In this document: in pieces, positions 10,129 through 23,900 of the stretch | How positions within the stretch are numbered: the first letter of the stretch is position 1 | Layout of the letters: every line of letters begins with the position of its first letter | NCBI GenBank assembly: GCA_025677815.1 | Contig: JAIXMP010000023.1 | Span: 434,001-498,000 of the forward strand | Length of the DNA: 64,000 nucleotides | Direction: 5' to 3' | DNA from: Phascolomyces articulosus | Taxonomy: Eukaryota > Mucoromycota > Mucoromycetes > Mucorales > Lichtheimiaceae | Position numbers and translations under genes: made by a program | The notes under the pieces: model-generated | What the model saw: only the letters and a program-made list of their open reading frames with translations | Databases searched by the model: none | What the model was told of the DNA's origin: nothing

Positions 10129-11597
10129 ATGGAACAAACGCCAATACCGACGTCCTCGGAAGTACTGGACTATTTTCGAGAAGAATTATCGGTACAAACA
10201 TGCATGCGAAGTAGTACATTATCTTTCATGAAAGGATTCATGCTTGGTCAACTTTCCGTCATTGTCTTGATTGTATTGGCGTTAAGGTATCTTTTAATGG
10301 AGGACGTCAAACGCGTCAAAAAGGTTAGCAACATACTATCCATATTGACAACAAGAAAAACATTTATATTTATTTATGAATGACATTTTTTAATAATAGT
10401 ACTAATCATTTTGCTTATATAATATTGATATATGAATATATAGAGGTACATTCCTTCACGATTATCTACTTCACCGCCTTCTCGAGCCAATGCTGCCGCT
10501 GCAGGACAATTACCAGCGGCTTACATTACGGCAAAAACATATTATGATGTCATTCACCATCCACCAGAAAGTACTGATTGGCTTAATGTTCTTTTGGCAC
10601 AAGCTTTAATGGCATATCGAGACGACGCCACTATCAATAATCGGCTCATATTAGCTGTGGATGAAGTATTAAATGGTGGTGTACGACCTGGTTTTGTGGT
10701 AAGCAAGCAAGGTTAAATAAGAAAAATCAATGCATGATGACTTGAGATTATTTATTTTGTAAAACTAAATTATTATTATTATTATGTAGGGACATATTCA
10801 TGTTACAGAACTCAAGTTGGGAGAAGAGTTTCCAATCTTTAGTAGTGCACGTATACGACCCTCTGATGATATTGGTTCCATGGCACGTAAAAATCTGAAA
10901 TTTTTGTACATAGACATGCTTTTTATAGTATCCATTGGATATTGATATTCTTTTTCTTTATGATAGAGGGCTGAAATCGATTTCGAATACAATGATCAAA
11001 TCACTTTGGGAATGGAAACACAGCTTATTTTGAACTGGCCAAAAAAGGCATTTGCTGCATTACCTGTTTCTCTCTTATTATCTGTTGTTCGATTTTCTGG
11101 AACAGTAAGTATTTATTATTGGGAAATATATGAAAGGAATGATGTTTATTTCTAACTTTTATTTTTTTTTATAAAAGCTTACAATTGAAATGATCAATCC
11201 ACCTGAAACGGCAACCAAGCCAGAACGACCCTTAGAACGATATATTGCAATCTCATCCTATTCAGATTTTGTATTAGACTTTAATGTTCGATCACTTATT
11301 GGGTCCAGGACCAAGTTGGAAGATTTACCTAAACTGACGGATTTGATTACCACCAAATTACGAAACGTATATATTGATAAATTAGTATATCCCATGTTTG
11401 TAAAAGTCAAAGTGCCAAAGATGTGGGAAGAACGAGATAAAATGATGCAACAACAGCAAGAAGAACAAGAAAATAAACAAGAAGAAAAAACAGAACAAGA
11501 ATTATTAGATGAATCAACAGCAAATGAAGATATAGGATTAAAACCAAAAGCTAAAGAAAAAATGGAAGGATTTGTTGAAGATATAAAAGAAGCATAA
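10129..11597 (+). CDS. MMM1: Maintenance of mitochondrial morphology protein 1 (ERMES)
   Basis: Exons 10129-10323, 10444-10698, 10790-10882, 10967-11104, 11178-11597 give 366 aa. Mmm1 is the ER-anchored subunit of the ERMES tether, which transfers phospholipids between ER and mitochondria. An N-terminal luminal stub is followed by one membrane helix (FMLGQLSVIVLIVLALRYLL, about residues 33-55). The SMP lipid-binding domain comes next: TDWLNVLLAQALMAYR, GHIHVTELKLGEEFPIFSSA, EIDFEYNDQITLGMETQLIL, FAALPVSLLLSVVRFSGTLT. The C-terminus is Gln/Glu-rich. Intron 3 must be spliced at GC-AG (10883-10966): only this phase gives the conserved GSM-RAEIDF join. A transposon ends 155 bp before the ATG. Confidence 0.95.
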
Positions 11598-11727
11598 TGT
11601 TTTTTTGTGGTTATTTTTTTTGTGTAAATTGCTGTGCTTGATTTTTTTTTATTTTACTCTTTTTTTTTCGCATATTTCTTTTTTTTTTTTTTTTTTGACA
11701 ACTTCTACATAATTTTCTTTGTACCTC

Positions 11728-14700
11728 ATGTCCACATTAGCTGCAGCGCAAGCTCTCGCTGAAGGTATACTTTTTTGTTGATAGAAACCCTATTATAATA
11801 TAGAAACAAAAACAATTGTGCATGTTTTTAATTCATGCTATCTTATTGATTAGGCTTGGACTTTGATGCTCTTTCTGTAAAATATAATGATCTACAGATT
11901 TTATATGAAACATCAGAAAAACAACAGGAAGCTTTACGTACGTATGATATTTATAATAATTCACACCAATATTCGCGTATATATATTATCAAAAGAAAAT
12001 AGCAACCAATATTCTTATACATGTACATAATATTGATTTCGATAAAAGGCAATGAAATTCAACGAGTACGTTCTGAACTACAAGCTGCATTGGCACGAGC
12101 ATCTGAACAAGAGCTACAAAAACAAAACGTAATAATCCAATACGAAACAAGTACTTTAAATGAACGAAAGTTATCAGATCAACTTGCCACCATTGCATCT
12201 GATTTAACCTCTTTCAAAGGTAAAAAAAGAAAGCAAGCTTCCTTTATTTTTTTTTAAAGTTGATCTCAAGCATACACGTGCCGCCTCATGAGAAAACGGA
12301 ATAAATGGTTTTTTTTTTTTTTTTCAGGAAGCAATAATGAATTGGTCAATAAGAACAGTGAGTTGAATAAGCGGCTCACTACTTTAGTCATTCAAAACGG
12401 TGATATAGGAGCTGTCAACAAAAAAAATGAGGTTTGTGTTCGTATGAATTGGGAAGAAAGGAAAGGATGTGAGAAAATAAGGTTTATTAATCTTTGAAAG
12501 GGAAAAAAATCCATTAGATGCATCTCGATAAACTCAAAGAACGAATTGATACCCTTGCTTCGGAAAAAGCAGATAGCCAACAGAAACTTTATGACAGTGA
12601 AGAACTGATACGTTCACTACGCAATGCGAAGGTAATGAAGGGACAAAGAGAAAGATAAAGAGAGAGAAAATGGTAATGATATTAATTAGAGGGAGGGATT
12701 TCTAATTCTATTAACATATATATACATAGGCCCAAGAAGCCAAAAAGATGGCCAATGAAAACTTTAAGTTGGAACGTGAATATGGTGAATTACAGTTTGC
12801 ACACCAGGATTTACGTTTACAATTATTACAATCCAACAACAAATCAGAATCTACGGCTGCAGAATTAGAATCCTTGACCAAGAAATATGCTGCGCTCTCC
12901 AAAATCAACACCACCATGAAAAATGACCATCGATCCCTCATCGATGTTTATGAACAACGAATGCGTCAAGTCAATGAAGAAAATCAACGTTTACGTCAGC
13001 TGTATGATGAAAAACACGAAGCATTAGAAACAGTGGAACTCCAATTACGATCTGAAAACGAAGAATTACAAGGTCGATTGAATACATTGGAAGCTAGCGA
13101 AAACTTAATGACACGTAGTAGTAGTGGTACTACCTATCGTCATGAAGAGATGAACAAGGTGATGCTTCAACGTGATAGTTATCAAGGACTATGCGATCGA
13201 TTGAAATCTGAATTATCAACAAAGACTGCGCAATGCAATCAACTCTTGAAACAAAATACAGAGCTTCAATCGCGCGTGAATTCATTAGCAGCCGAAAAAC
13301 CAGCAAATGAAGAGGTAACATGAGAGACATTTTTTCCTTGGTTTTGCGAACGAATAAGAGACCAGTATGTGTAAAACTATCCCTATATCTAAGATCGCTT
13401 TTGTTTATTATAATTGGATAGATTAAACGGGTCAAGAAAGAATCAGCAGACTTGAAACAAAAAAATCAAGATTTGAAATCTCGATTAGAAAACACTACCC
13501 ATCAACTTTATTATATACTACGAGAAGTACAAAGCAGCGAAGTGCTCGCACCTTACATGGATCAACCAACAGATCTCAGCATGTACGACAAAACTTTACC
13601 CAATATACCTCACGATCGACTTGTCTTTAAAAATATCGAAGAATTAGTTCAAAAGAACCAAGATTTACAACGTGATCTAAATGTCAACAATAATCAACTT
13701 CGATCGAAAACACAACAAGTGGAGCGAATCACTACACAGTATTATGATATTAAGCAAAAATATGATCACGAAACTGATATTGCACGAAAAAATATTTTGG
13801 ATCTTAATAATACAATTAATTCATTAAAGTCAAGGTATGAAAAAATCCATCAAGGTTTGGTTTGGATGGGGTGGGAGAAGAAAAGGAAAGGAAGGCTATA
13901 TTTTTTTTTGTGTTATATTAACATTTTGTTTCATTTTTTGGCGGGGATGGGAACGTTGCTTAGTTTATCGGATGCTATGGATAAATACCGCATGAGTGAA
14001 AAGGCATTGCAAGAAAATATAAAACGTACCACACCCTTCGTGAATACAGAACTACAACAAAAAATTGTACAATATCAAAAGCGTATTGAACAACTCGAAT
14101 CTAACAGCCATGGTGCCTACCAAGATATGCAACAAGACATGGCGAAGATCCAAAAAGAACTGGAGGAAGCAGTTCAAGACTCAGTGATTGCTAAGGAAGA
14201 TCGTCAAAAGATCCAAACAGAATTATCACATATTCAGACTGAGCATGCTCACCTTGTGGAAGCGCTTTCTATGCATTCAACACGCGAAAAAGGATTGAAC
14301 AAGGCTTACGCTGATCTCAAACAACATTTAGAAGAGCGTGAAGTCGTACTACAACAATGCAAAGAAGATCTTTTGAGTAGCCGTAACACAGCGGATCATA
14401 TCCGTCAAGAGCGACAACAGATCAGTATAGAACTTGAATTTAGCAACCAACGAATTCAACAACTTGTGCAGGATAATCAAGAGTTGCTGAAAAAGCAAGA
14501 AGAATTAGATTCTCTTTTGCAAGGTATGGCTACAGCCAATGCCAATGATGACACCAATAATCCTGAAGAATTAAACAAAATTCTCAAGAATCGATTGGAA
14601 ATGCGAGAAAGAGAGCTTCGATTGCTTCGTGACAAGGTTGATACCACTAAAAAGGATTTGCAGGATTATATGCAACGTGAAGTAGAACATTGGAAGCCAA

Positions 14701-17194
14701 TGTTGAATGAAGTGGAGAAGGAATTGGGACGTATCCGAACAGAACGTATTCAACTGGAAAAGGATCTTTCGACTGCGAAGGAACAACAAACCGTACTCGA
14801 AACCAAATTGGCTGCCAAGGAACGAGAACTGGCTGCTGCTCAAATGAGCATGGCAGAGGACGATCCCGAACATTTCCGTATGAAACTAGCTGCAGCACGC
14901 GATGAAACGACCGATTTGCAAAAACAAGTGACTTTTTACAAGGAACGATTAGATACCTTGAACGAACAAGCAACTGCACTTCAAAAAGAACATGATTTGT
15001 TTGTCGATGAAGCCAGAGGCAAATTAACGAAAACACAAAGTGCATTGCAAGAACGTAATCTTCGTATCAAGGAAATGGAAACAGCTGTGGAAGAGAATGA
15101 AAAGCTTCGTCAAGAAAAATCAGATCTGGAACAACATTATCAAAACGAAAAGGTGCAAACAGAAAAATTGGGACAAGAGCAAAAGGCGCGTCAACAAGAG
15201 GTCATCCAACTCCAAACCATTCTTACAGAAAATATTCAACGTGTACATGATTTAGAGAAAAAATTGGCCAATGCAGACACTACACACGCTCAGGATTCGG
15301 CCATGATCGAAGAGTTACGTGTAGAGGGTCGGAACTTGGAGAAACAGTTGGCCAAGGCTCAATCTGAATTGCATAATGTAACGACTCAACTCAAGACGGC
15401 TCAATTGAGTGTACTCACCGAAAAGGAAGCTTCTCAATCCAAGGAAAGCACCATGCGACTCGAGTAAGTTTATTCTCATATTCAATAATGAAAGGAACAA
15501 AAGAACTATGATTCTTACAATCTGGTATATGATAATCTCATTTTTCATTTATTTTTTTTATAGACTGGATGATGTACGAAGTCAATTGGCAAGCTTATCT
15601 AAAATCCACGAGGATTTATTATCGACCGTTTCGGATACACAAAAATCCTCCTTATCTCCTGCTGAAAATGCCAAATTGATTGCCGACTTGTCAGATCGAA
15701 CTGTTGAAACGCTACGCAAGGTGAATGCCTCTCTTCGGCATGAAAACGATGTTCTTCACGGCCAATACACCGAAGCACAAGAAGAAAGTGAACGATCTAC
15801 ATTGCATCTCGAATTTGTACGAAAACAATTAGATGCTACAAGAACTGAGTTGGAAAGAGTACGAGATGAAAACTTGCGTATTGGCGATGAATATGCTCGA
15901 ACAACCCAAGATGCTCAACATAAGGCGGCCACGTATAAGGAGGAAAATGAGCGATTACAACAAATGGTCACTGAACTTGAAAAGAACAAGTCAACCTTGC
16001 GACAAGAATTAGCACAAAAAGAAAAGGAATTGAGCCCATTAAAGAGTAAGTTTTTAATGAGTAGATCTATTTTTATCAGTAACTTCTTTTTTCTCGTCCT
16101 TCTCACCATTACTTTTATCGAAACTAAACTTTTAGGTCGCGTACAAGAACTTGAAGCTAAATCCAAGACATATGAGAATACGATGAAGGTGGTGGAGCAA
16201 ACGCGTGCACAATGGAATAATTGGACAAATCAAATATTATCCAAGAGCAATGTAAGGTCTATTTTGCTCTCTGCTTAAATCTATATATATAAAGATTACT
16301 CATAAACTAGCAAACATTCTTTTTTTTATTATAGCAAATTGATCCATCCGAACACCAACGTATTCAAGATGAATGTGCTGAACTCAAGAAGACGGTAGAA
16401 ATTGCCGAGGCATCCAAAAACCAAGTTCAATTCGAATTGAATAAAGTGCAAAAGGAATTGGAAATAGCAAAGCAAAATATCACTAAACTTCAAACTGTAG
16501 CTGGTAGTTACAAACGACGATTTGACCAAGCTGATGCTGAATTAAAAGAAGAACGAGCCAAAACAAAGACATCCTCATCACCTGTAAGTTAATGATTAAG
16601 ATATATAACATTTAGATAAACCGAAAAGATAAAAAACAACTCATCCAATGTATTTATTTTCTAATTCAAATAGCAGCAAGGTAAAGCCGAAGTTGGTGAT
16701 AAGAATGTTGAAAGTTTACAAAAAGAGTTGGATCAAAAAGCGGCCCAACTTCAACAACGTATCAAAGTTCATGAGAATCTGCAGAAAAAGCATCAAGATT
16801 TGCTTAGCAAAACAAAAGAAATCATCGGCGTCAAGGTAAAAAGGGGAAAGAAATGAAAGGAAGCATGCTAGTAACTATCCAAAAAGAACATCCACTCAAC
16901 TTTTTTTTTATCAAACACTATTAGAATTCTCTTGCTGAAGAACATAAGAAATGTGGTAGTGAAATAACCAAGTTACGAGAGGATTTGAAAAAATCGACGG
17001 AAGATTTAGAAAAATCAACCGAGCAATTGAACAAATATATCGAGGAAAAAAAAACAAGCGATATGGAAAACGCGAGAGCACGTGCGAAACAATCATTTGA
17101 TGCGAATAAGATTGCCAAGTTGACAGCACAATTGGAAGAATTACAGCGGGCGAAAAATAATAATAACGATGCCACTGAAGAGGGCGAAGTGTAG
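11728..17194 (+). CDS. TPR/Mlp1-type nuclear basket coiled-coil protein
   Basis: Thirteen exons (11728-11764, 11854-11937, 12049-12219, 12328-12431, 12518-12631, 12730-13314, 13422-13834, 13964-15463, 15564-16045, 16136-16251, 16335-16583, 16674-16835, 16925-17194) give about 1428 aa, nearly all heptad coiled coil rich in Gln/Glu/Lys/Leu. The best family clue is RLVFKNIEELVQKNQDL, matching the conserved mid-protein region of vertebrate TPR and yeast Mlp1/2 (NIEELQQQNQ-like). Such proteins form filaments of the nuclear basket and act in mRNA export and checkpoint signalling. The protein is shorter than human TPR or S. pombe Nup211, and the long acidic C-terminal tail is reduced to a short EEGEV end. 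The exact family is moderately sure; another giant coiled-coil protein is possible. It starts 130 bp after MMM1. Confidence 0.75.
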
Positions 17195-17758
17195 ATTGTT
17201 ATTAAAACGATCGATATACATGTATAAAAAAGTTACATCTCCTATCCACTATTATCACCATCCCACCATCCAACTGACTTTATAATTATATCCTCTTTCT
17301 CTTATATACAAATTGTACCTTTTCAATTGAAACTTTTCCCATGATCTCTCACACAACATCCATTTTACATACTATTCACAAATGTATATATTTTTTTAAA
17401 ACATGATCAACAAATCTCAACAAAAAGAATGATGGTATTATAAAGGTGTTTTTTCTTTACAGGATGAGATATATATAGATAGTTTGTTTATATATATATG
17501 TAGTTATATATAAACGAAATCGGATATGTATAATAGATAAGAAAATAATGATACCGAAATATAAAAAAAAAGGATGTAGTATAGTAAGTTATCCAGCTAA
17601 CTACACACAATACCCAAAAAAAGAGGTTTTTTGTCAACTACAAGAGAAAAAAATAAGATAAAAAATATGTATACGTAGGGTAATATAAAAATAACAATGA
17701 TTATTTTTTTGGGCAAAGAGAGGGAATGGTGAGAAGAATATCGCCTTTTTTAAATTAA
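17195..17758. other. Convergent 3' intergenic region
   Basis: Lies between the stops of the coiled-coil gene and the SUR7-like gene. AT-rich, with several AATAAA-like stretches and TA repeats (about 17465-17512); it presumably holds both polyadenylation sites. No gene seen. Confidence 0.5.
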
Positions 17759-18808
17759 TTAATAACGATGTTGATGCATGCTTGGTTGTTCTGAAGAGAA
17801 TGAATGACGTTCATAAGACTCGTATGAATGATTATATTGAGCTCTTCTAGCAAAACAACTTGCAATGAAAAAGCCAAAGGCAACGACTTCACAGCCACAA
17901 GCAACACCCACTATATAAATAGTGGGACCATAATAATACATGATACCATCCAGTGAACGTGCCAATTGTTCAAACACATTTCGATAGATGATTGTACCAT
18001 AGGCAATACCAACAGCACCACACACGCAACTAAGAAGACTAGCAAGAGCTCCAAAAGTGGGTAAAACGTTGTTTGTTCGCATTCTACGCATCATCATTCC
18101 CACTGAAATATAGTTGTTATTGAAATGTAATGATAATATATTTCTAATGACAAAGGTTTTTAAATCAACATGTAAAATGTGGGTGTCCACCTACCAATCA
18201 TGCCAATAAATGCTAAAATGGCTGCAGGAAGAATGACCACCATGATCTTTTGTGCTTTGATGGGTCCAGCTACTTTGTTTTCCACGATCTGTTTAACGAT
18301 AGAATGAGCATCTAAATTGATACCATTGATATCTCCAAGTTGGTCGACGTCTATATTAAAAAAATAGTATTGTAAATAAGTTCTCTTTATGATCATTCTG
18401 GTGTTTAAAATATATATCACCCCAAAAGATAATAACTAGGTAATAAATTGGATATAAATTACACCCAAAATACACCGTACTATCTCTCTATGTATTTTTT
18501 TTTCTTTTTGATGTTCTATTTCACGTGTATATACACAAAGATCGTCTTATTATATAAGTATATTTACCAAGGGTATATGTAAGTGACTTTTCAGTACAAG
18601 ATTGGACCGAATCATCTTTAAAAACACAAGAACTATAAAATCCATAACGAATGGATTCACCTGTTTTTGTTTGACTTCCTTCCATGATGAATATTTTTTT
18701 TAAAAATGGAGAATTATCGACGGTAATTCCCAAATTTGCAAAGATAAATAATACAACGGCAAACATGGAAAAGAATAATGCGACAAAATGGGATCGTTTT
18801 GGTGCCAT
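17759..18808 (-). CDS. SUR7/PalI-family tetraspan membrane protein
   Basis: Minus strand, exons 18808-18568, 18350-18195, 18102-17759, giving 246 aa. Four membrane segments are visible: FVALFFSMFAVVLFIFANLG near the N-terminus, MVVILPAAILAFIGMIVGM, FGALASLLSCVCGAVGIAYG and YIVGVACGCEVVAFGFFIAS. A first extracellular loop carries two Cys (SSCVFKDDSVQSC), as in claudin-like SUR7/PalI proteins. The hydrophilic tail is Ser/Tyr/His-rich. In ascomycetes relatives mark eisosome domains (Sur7) or sense external pH (Rim9/PalI); which role applies here cannot be told. The tail is much shorter than PalI's, which favours a SUR7-like role. ATG 18808 starts just before the first helix. Confidence 0.8.
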
Positions 18809-19597
18809 GATGATGATATTGTTGTTATTAATTTGCTATAAACGTCAATAAAAAGAAGGAGAGGAAATGGGATCTACAATAATATGATCGCTTGATCTAT
18901 TGGATTATAATAAGAATAAAGAAATGATTGGAATGGAAAAAAAGAGAAATACTAGGATATTGGATCCGTAAGAAAAAGAGAAAGAAGAGAGAAAAAGAAG
19001 TGAATAAGAATAAGGATTTGAATCAAAAGTTTAAACGATTTAGAACCCAAAGTTAATAAGAAAAAGCAGAAAAAATACCAAGAGCGCAAATCATAATAAT
19101 TAAGGTCTGTGTGACATTTGCACTACCTTTTTGTTTTGGGATGGGATCATCTTACCTACTTTAATATATACAAATCACTCAATTGTGGCTTTTGTAGTGT
19201 GGATCTAAACTTCTTATGTTGTATCATCTTATAACCCACCCTCTTTTTTATATGTAAAATCATAATATGATAAGGTACTTTTAACGGTTTAGCCTCCTTC
19301 GATAATACTTTTTTCACTTTTGATGAAATGAAAAATGTAACTTTACTTTTTAACTTTGTTTATTTTTATAACTAAATATAATATGTATTTTTCAATATTC
19401 CTCTATAAATTGAGCGGAGCGATCTTTACTTTAATGCTGCTCTCCAACAAAAAGTGTAAAGACGACGTCATTTCCATCAAGAAGAACTATTGGGTTTTCT
19501 GGTGTGTGTGTAACGAGTATGCGCGCTATTTAAAGTCGCATTAAAATGTCTCAGTCTACTAATTGTTTATAGGCTAAAAAAGAATGCAATCTTACTT

Positions 19598-19686
19598 TTA
19601 GTCCTTTTGTTCTACCTTTTCATTACTGCCATTACTGCTGCTTGTTAATGAATGGTTTGATTCATCATCATCATCTTCTTCATATG
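19598..19686 (-). other. Possible 3'-terminal exon of an unidentified gene
   Basis: On the minus strand a good acceptor (polypyrimidine then CTCAG at 19687-19691) is followed by an 89-nt open stretch: YEEDDDDESNHSLTSSSNGS, a short basic/acidic end and a TAA stop. An acidic then Ser/Asn-rich tail is typical of real fungal C-termini. I could not find the upstream exon: no donor in matching phase is obvious within 300 bp. Either the gene is damaged or this is chance. Confidence 0.3.
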
Positions 19687-20719
19687 CTGAGAAAAAAAAG
19701 TCAATACATATAGTATATAAATATGTATATAATATCAATTAGGCCGTATATCATTAATATATTAACATCAGAAGATAAAGCAAGTTATATATGGATTAGT
19801 TCGTTCGTAGGTTCTATCTTGGAATGAGAGGTTTCTTGTTCAATAATTTCGAAATGATTCCTTTGTTTCCTCCATACATCAAATATGTGTCGTTGTCACT
19901 TCCAGAAAAATTAGATACCATACTAAAAATAATGATTGTTGTCAAACTGTATCCATTATTTTACTGAACAATCAATTGATATTTTTTTTAAAAAAAATAA
20001 TCAATTCATTGTTTGATGTATTCACTAACGGGAATCTATTGAAACAAATCATATAATAGATATAACAAAAAAAATGAAAAAAGAAAAGAGAGCGAAAAAA
20101 AAAAGATATAAAATGTTGAAATTCAGATATGGAAAAATAAATCTATAATTTTTTTCCCATCGGAATGACCGTTAAGTTTTTCCTTTCCATGTGTCTTTTT
20201 CAGCAGCTTTTCTCACTGTATTTTTACTATCAATATTGGTCATAGAGTAGTATATAAATACCCCATATTCATGGTCAAGGTTCCATTATATAACCAATAA
20301 TGTGGGGGAACCCGCACCATCTTTTTTTACATTTTCATGGGAGATAAATGTATCGCATTGGTTGAATTGAATTCTCAATATTTTAGTATCTTCTCCCTAA
20401 ACGTGTGGCTATTATATTATATATTAGCCAGTTGTAGTGGATAAATAATGCATGGCAATGATGGATAGTGATGACGATCCATCTTTTTCAGGGACAACAG
20501 AATAGAAATAAATCTTCTTTGTTCAGGGACTGTACACAATGTTCCATGCCATGGCTTTATAAGCTTCGCCTTTTTCTTTTCCTTCTCCTTGGTTTGTATC
20601 TAAAAAAAACCAGAGTGTTTAAAATAAATTTATAAAGGCGTCAGAAGAGAGTTCAGTACAACCATCCATTGTAGCACCGTAAAAGCTCTAAACTTTTTTT
20701 CTTCTACAACACCCACACA

Positions 20720-20744
20720 CCAATCCAATCCAATCCAATCCAAT
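20720..20744. promoter_or_regulatory. Five tandem CCAAT boxes
   Basis: CCAAT occurs five times head-to-tail with no gap, about 220-240 bp before the ATG of the ankyrin-DIL gene. CCAAT is the HAP/NF-Y core; a five-fold direct array at this distance could be a strong regulatory site or a simple expanded pentanucleotide. Confidence 0.4.
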
Positions 20745-20877
20745 CCTTCTTGGCTCTTTTCTTTCTCTCTCTTTCTCCTTTTATACTTATTTTTCTTTCT
20801 TGAATAATAAAGTCCACTATTACTGCTACTACTTTTTTTCTTTTTACCATAACTTAGCACTTTTACATACACACATA

Positions 20878-20887
20878 TATATATAAA
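20878..20887 (+). promoter_or_regulatory. TATA box of the ankyrin-DIL gene
   Basis: ATATATAAAG about 75-80 bp before the ATG at 20961, followed by an A-rich leader. Confidence 0.4.
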
Positions 20888-20960
20888 GAATACATGAGTT
20901 TATTTTAAACAAAAAGTAGGGAGCGGAACTATTTTTTTTATATTAAAACAAACTTAAAAA

Positions 20961-23900
20961 ATGCCAACAACAAAAGCACAAACAACATCATCACAGGCAC
21001 AAACTCAAACACAGACAACAGCAAAAAAAAATAAACCGAGTATCACTATTGTAGTTCCTCCCAATTATTCATCTCATCTTGATCATCAACTACAACAACA
21101 AAGAAGATTAGCTTATTTGCCACATACAACACGTCTTTCTTATGATAGTCTTCCCATTTCATCCCACCATCATCATAATAGCACAACAATAACTTCTCCT
21201 TCCTCCATAACAACCACATCTACTACAAATCATCATAAAACAAGTTATGCAGACCGTCGTAAAAGTGCTGGAGCGTTACCAAGATTAACACCGAATACTT
21301 ATAGTCAACGTGATGACCTTTCGAACCGCATTGCAGATAGTTTTCAGGAATTTTCAAACATGTTGACACAATTATCAGCAGCCAAAGAACAACAAAAGAA
21401 AAAACCTCCTGTACTACCAGCAACACCGTCGAGCCGAAAGAATATAGTAGAAACACCAAAGTCATTAGCACCATTACAACAACAACAATCGAATAAAATA
21501 CGACAAAGTTCGGGATCGTTGGCATCTTTACCGTTCATGACTTCACCTCTATCGTCATGGACTACTACTTCAGCGTTAGCAATGGATGATCTCTGCGAAC
21601 GATCTGATAATAACAATAACAGTAACAACAGTAGTAGTAGTAGCAGTAGTAATAGTACTAGCAGTCGCACTAGTAACAATAATAGTAATACAACGGACGA
21701 TGAAAGAGAGACAAATATGCTTTTTATGGTTTCAAATGCCGCCACGACAAGAAGACCGAAGGTTACAGTGGTACCAACACCCCACAATGAGAAAGAGGAA
21801 GAAGAATTAGATGACACCAGAAAAAAAATAATGCAGCGGCTGTCCCGAGCTGTATGCATTGATGATGCACAAACAATCAAATCTGTACTTCAAGAACAAA
21901 ACGAAAATACATGGGTCGATATAAATCACCCGGATGAACTGGGTATTACGTTACTTATCCATGCTGCTTGTTTCAATAGTCTTCAAGTCATTCGTCCATT
22001 ACTGGAGGCCGGAGCAAAGATAGATAAACCAGATAAAAGTAAAGAATGATTTTTTTTAATATTTTTCATGAGATCTCATCAAGTTCGTTCGATGGGTGAG
22101 GCTTTTATATATATATATATATTGTTACTAATTCATGATGATTAATTACTTTAGAGGGATGGACAGCACTTTTATGGGCAATCAATAATCATCATATTGA
22201 CATGGTTAAATTATTACTTGATTGTGGCGCATCATGTGATATTAAAACATCCAAAGGATATACTATTCATCGATGGGTAGATCCAAAAGATGAAACAATG
22301 TTTAAAATATTACCTTCTCCACCTATGACAATGACTACAACAACCTCACCTACATCATCTCAAAAGATAAAGAAAGCATCATTACAACGAAAACAAGAAT
22401 CATCCTCACCATCATTACCTTCATCAAAAAAGAAAAAGAGACGAGCATCCACCATTCCTAAATTGGATCAAGTCGATCTCATTTATTTCCAAGCGGACAT
22501 GTTCGGTTATGCTGGTATGACACCCTCATCAACAACTAAAAATACCCGTCGTAGCAGTACTATCAGCCATACATCGATCGCATCCAAGGAAGATGAAGAA
22601 GAAATAGAACCAGACAAAGATAATGAAGAAGAAACCGAGGAGTCCTCTTCAGAAGATGAAGATCTTGAAGGATGGGAAGGATGTATTCGATCCATTTATC
22701 AGTTTGATTGGAATAAATGTTTACCAGATCAAATGTTTGTATTTTGTCAAGATGACATGTCACACATTTTGGATATAGCTATCCATGACGTCAAGTTACC
22801 TCTTCCACCATCGTCATCAGATGATATTTTGTTTTGTACAGCCAATATTATCTTTTTATGCTGTCGATTTGCCCATTATCATTCTAAACGTGATTTATTA
22901 CAGGCATTTCTTACTTTGGCTATTAATAAAATGGCAAAAGCAATCAAGGTAAAAAAAAGGGTTTATTATTAGATTTGGATAGAATTTTCCTGGAAGGAAG
23001 GGGAAAAGGGGATTGATTATCTATGTTATCATATACACATCATGCGCACTGGACTGGGGAGGAAAAGCCATTATTCACAATAACACCTCCTCTCTCCTTT
23101 TCCCCTGATCATAATTCCCTTTTTTCTATATAGGCCAACCCAAGAAATATTGATAGTCTCAGTTATTGGATTGCTAATACACATCGATTATTTCAATATC
23201 TAAGAAGAGACCAAGGATTAGTGGACACAACACGAGATGAACAACAACGGATTTCACATCTATTATCCGAAGCCTTTTCATTATTGGTTTCATTCACACA
23301 AAAAAGATTGGATAAATTGATTGAACCTGCATTATTGGAATATGAAGAAATTGCACAAGAGCAACCGATTGATTTTGTTGAAGATATGACGAGTTGGCAA
23401 AGATTTTTTAGACGTAGTTCCACATCTTCTGTGACATCCCTTACATCCAATAACAACAACACACCATCCTCCTCACGACCAAATAGTTTCCTTCTTTCAA
23501 CACCAGCAGCTACACCTTCTGCAACGATACCCACACCTTCTTCCTCCTCTCCCTCAAGCATGACACCTCCATCCACCTTAACATCCATTATTACATCCAT
23601 CACGCAAACCATGGAAGGTTATGATATTCATTACAAAATCAAAGAGCAATTAATCATGCAATGTTTGCAATACATTGCAAGCCAAGGATTCCAACGACTC
23701 TTGGCCAACAAGAAATATTTATGCCGATCCAGGGCCATTCACGTGCGAATGAACGTGTCATCGATGGAAGAATGGATCCGTCACACGCTTGGCCATTCTG
23801 TTTATACATGTTTTCAGCCTTTAGCACAATTATTACAACTTTTACAATGTGTCTCTCAACTCCACGATCTTTTATTATTCCAAGACACGACGGCGGGGTT

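Larger units (their letters stand above)
18809..20960. other. Divergent intergenic region, 2.15 kb
   Basis: Holds the promoters of two divergent genes. A possible minus-strand terminal exon at 19598-19686 and the tandem CCAAT array at 20720-20744 are listed separately. A 35-codon minus-strand frame (19921-19814, starting MVSNFSGSDND) is also open but has no known motif. Nothing else recognised. Confidence 0.45.

Noticed and set aside
21344..21880. 178-codon minus-strand frame with Leu runs
   Set aside because: Antisense of the Asn/Ser repeat codons of the ankyrin-DIL gene.
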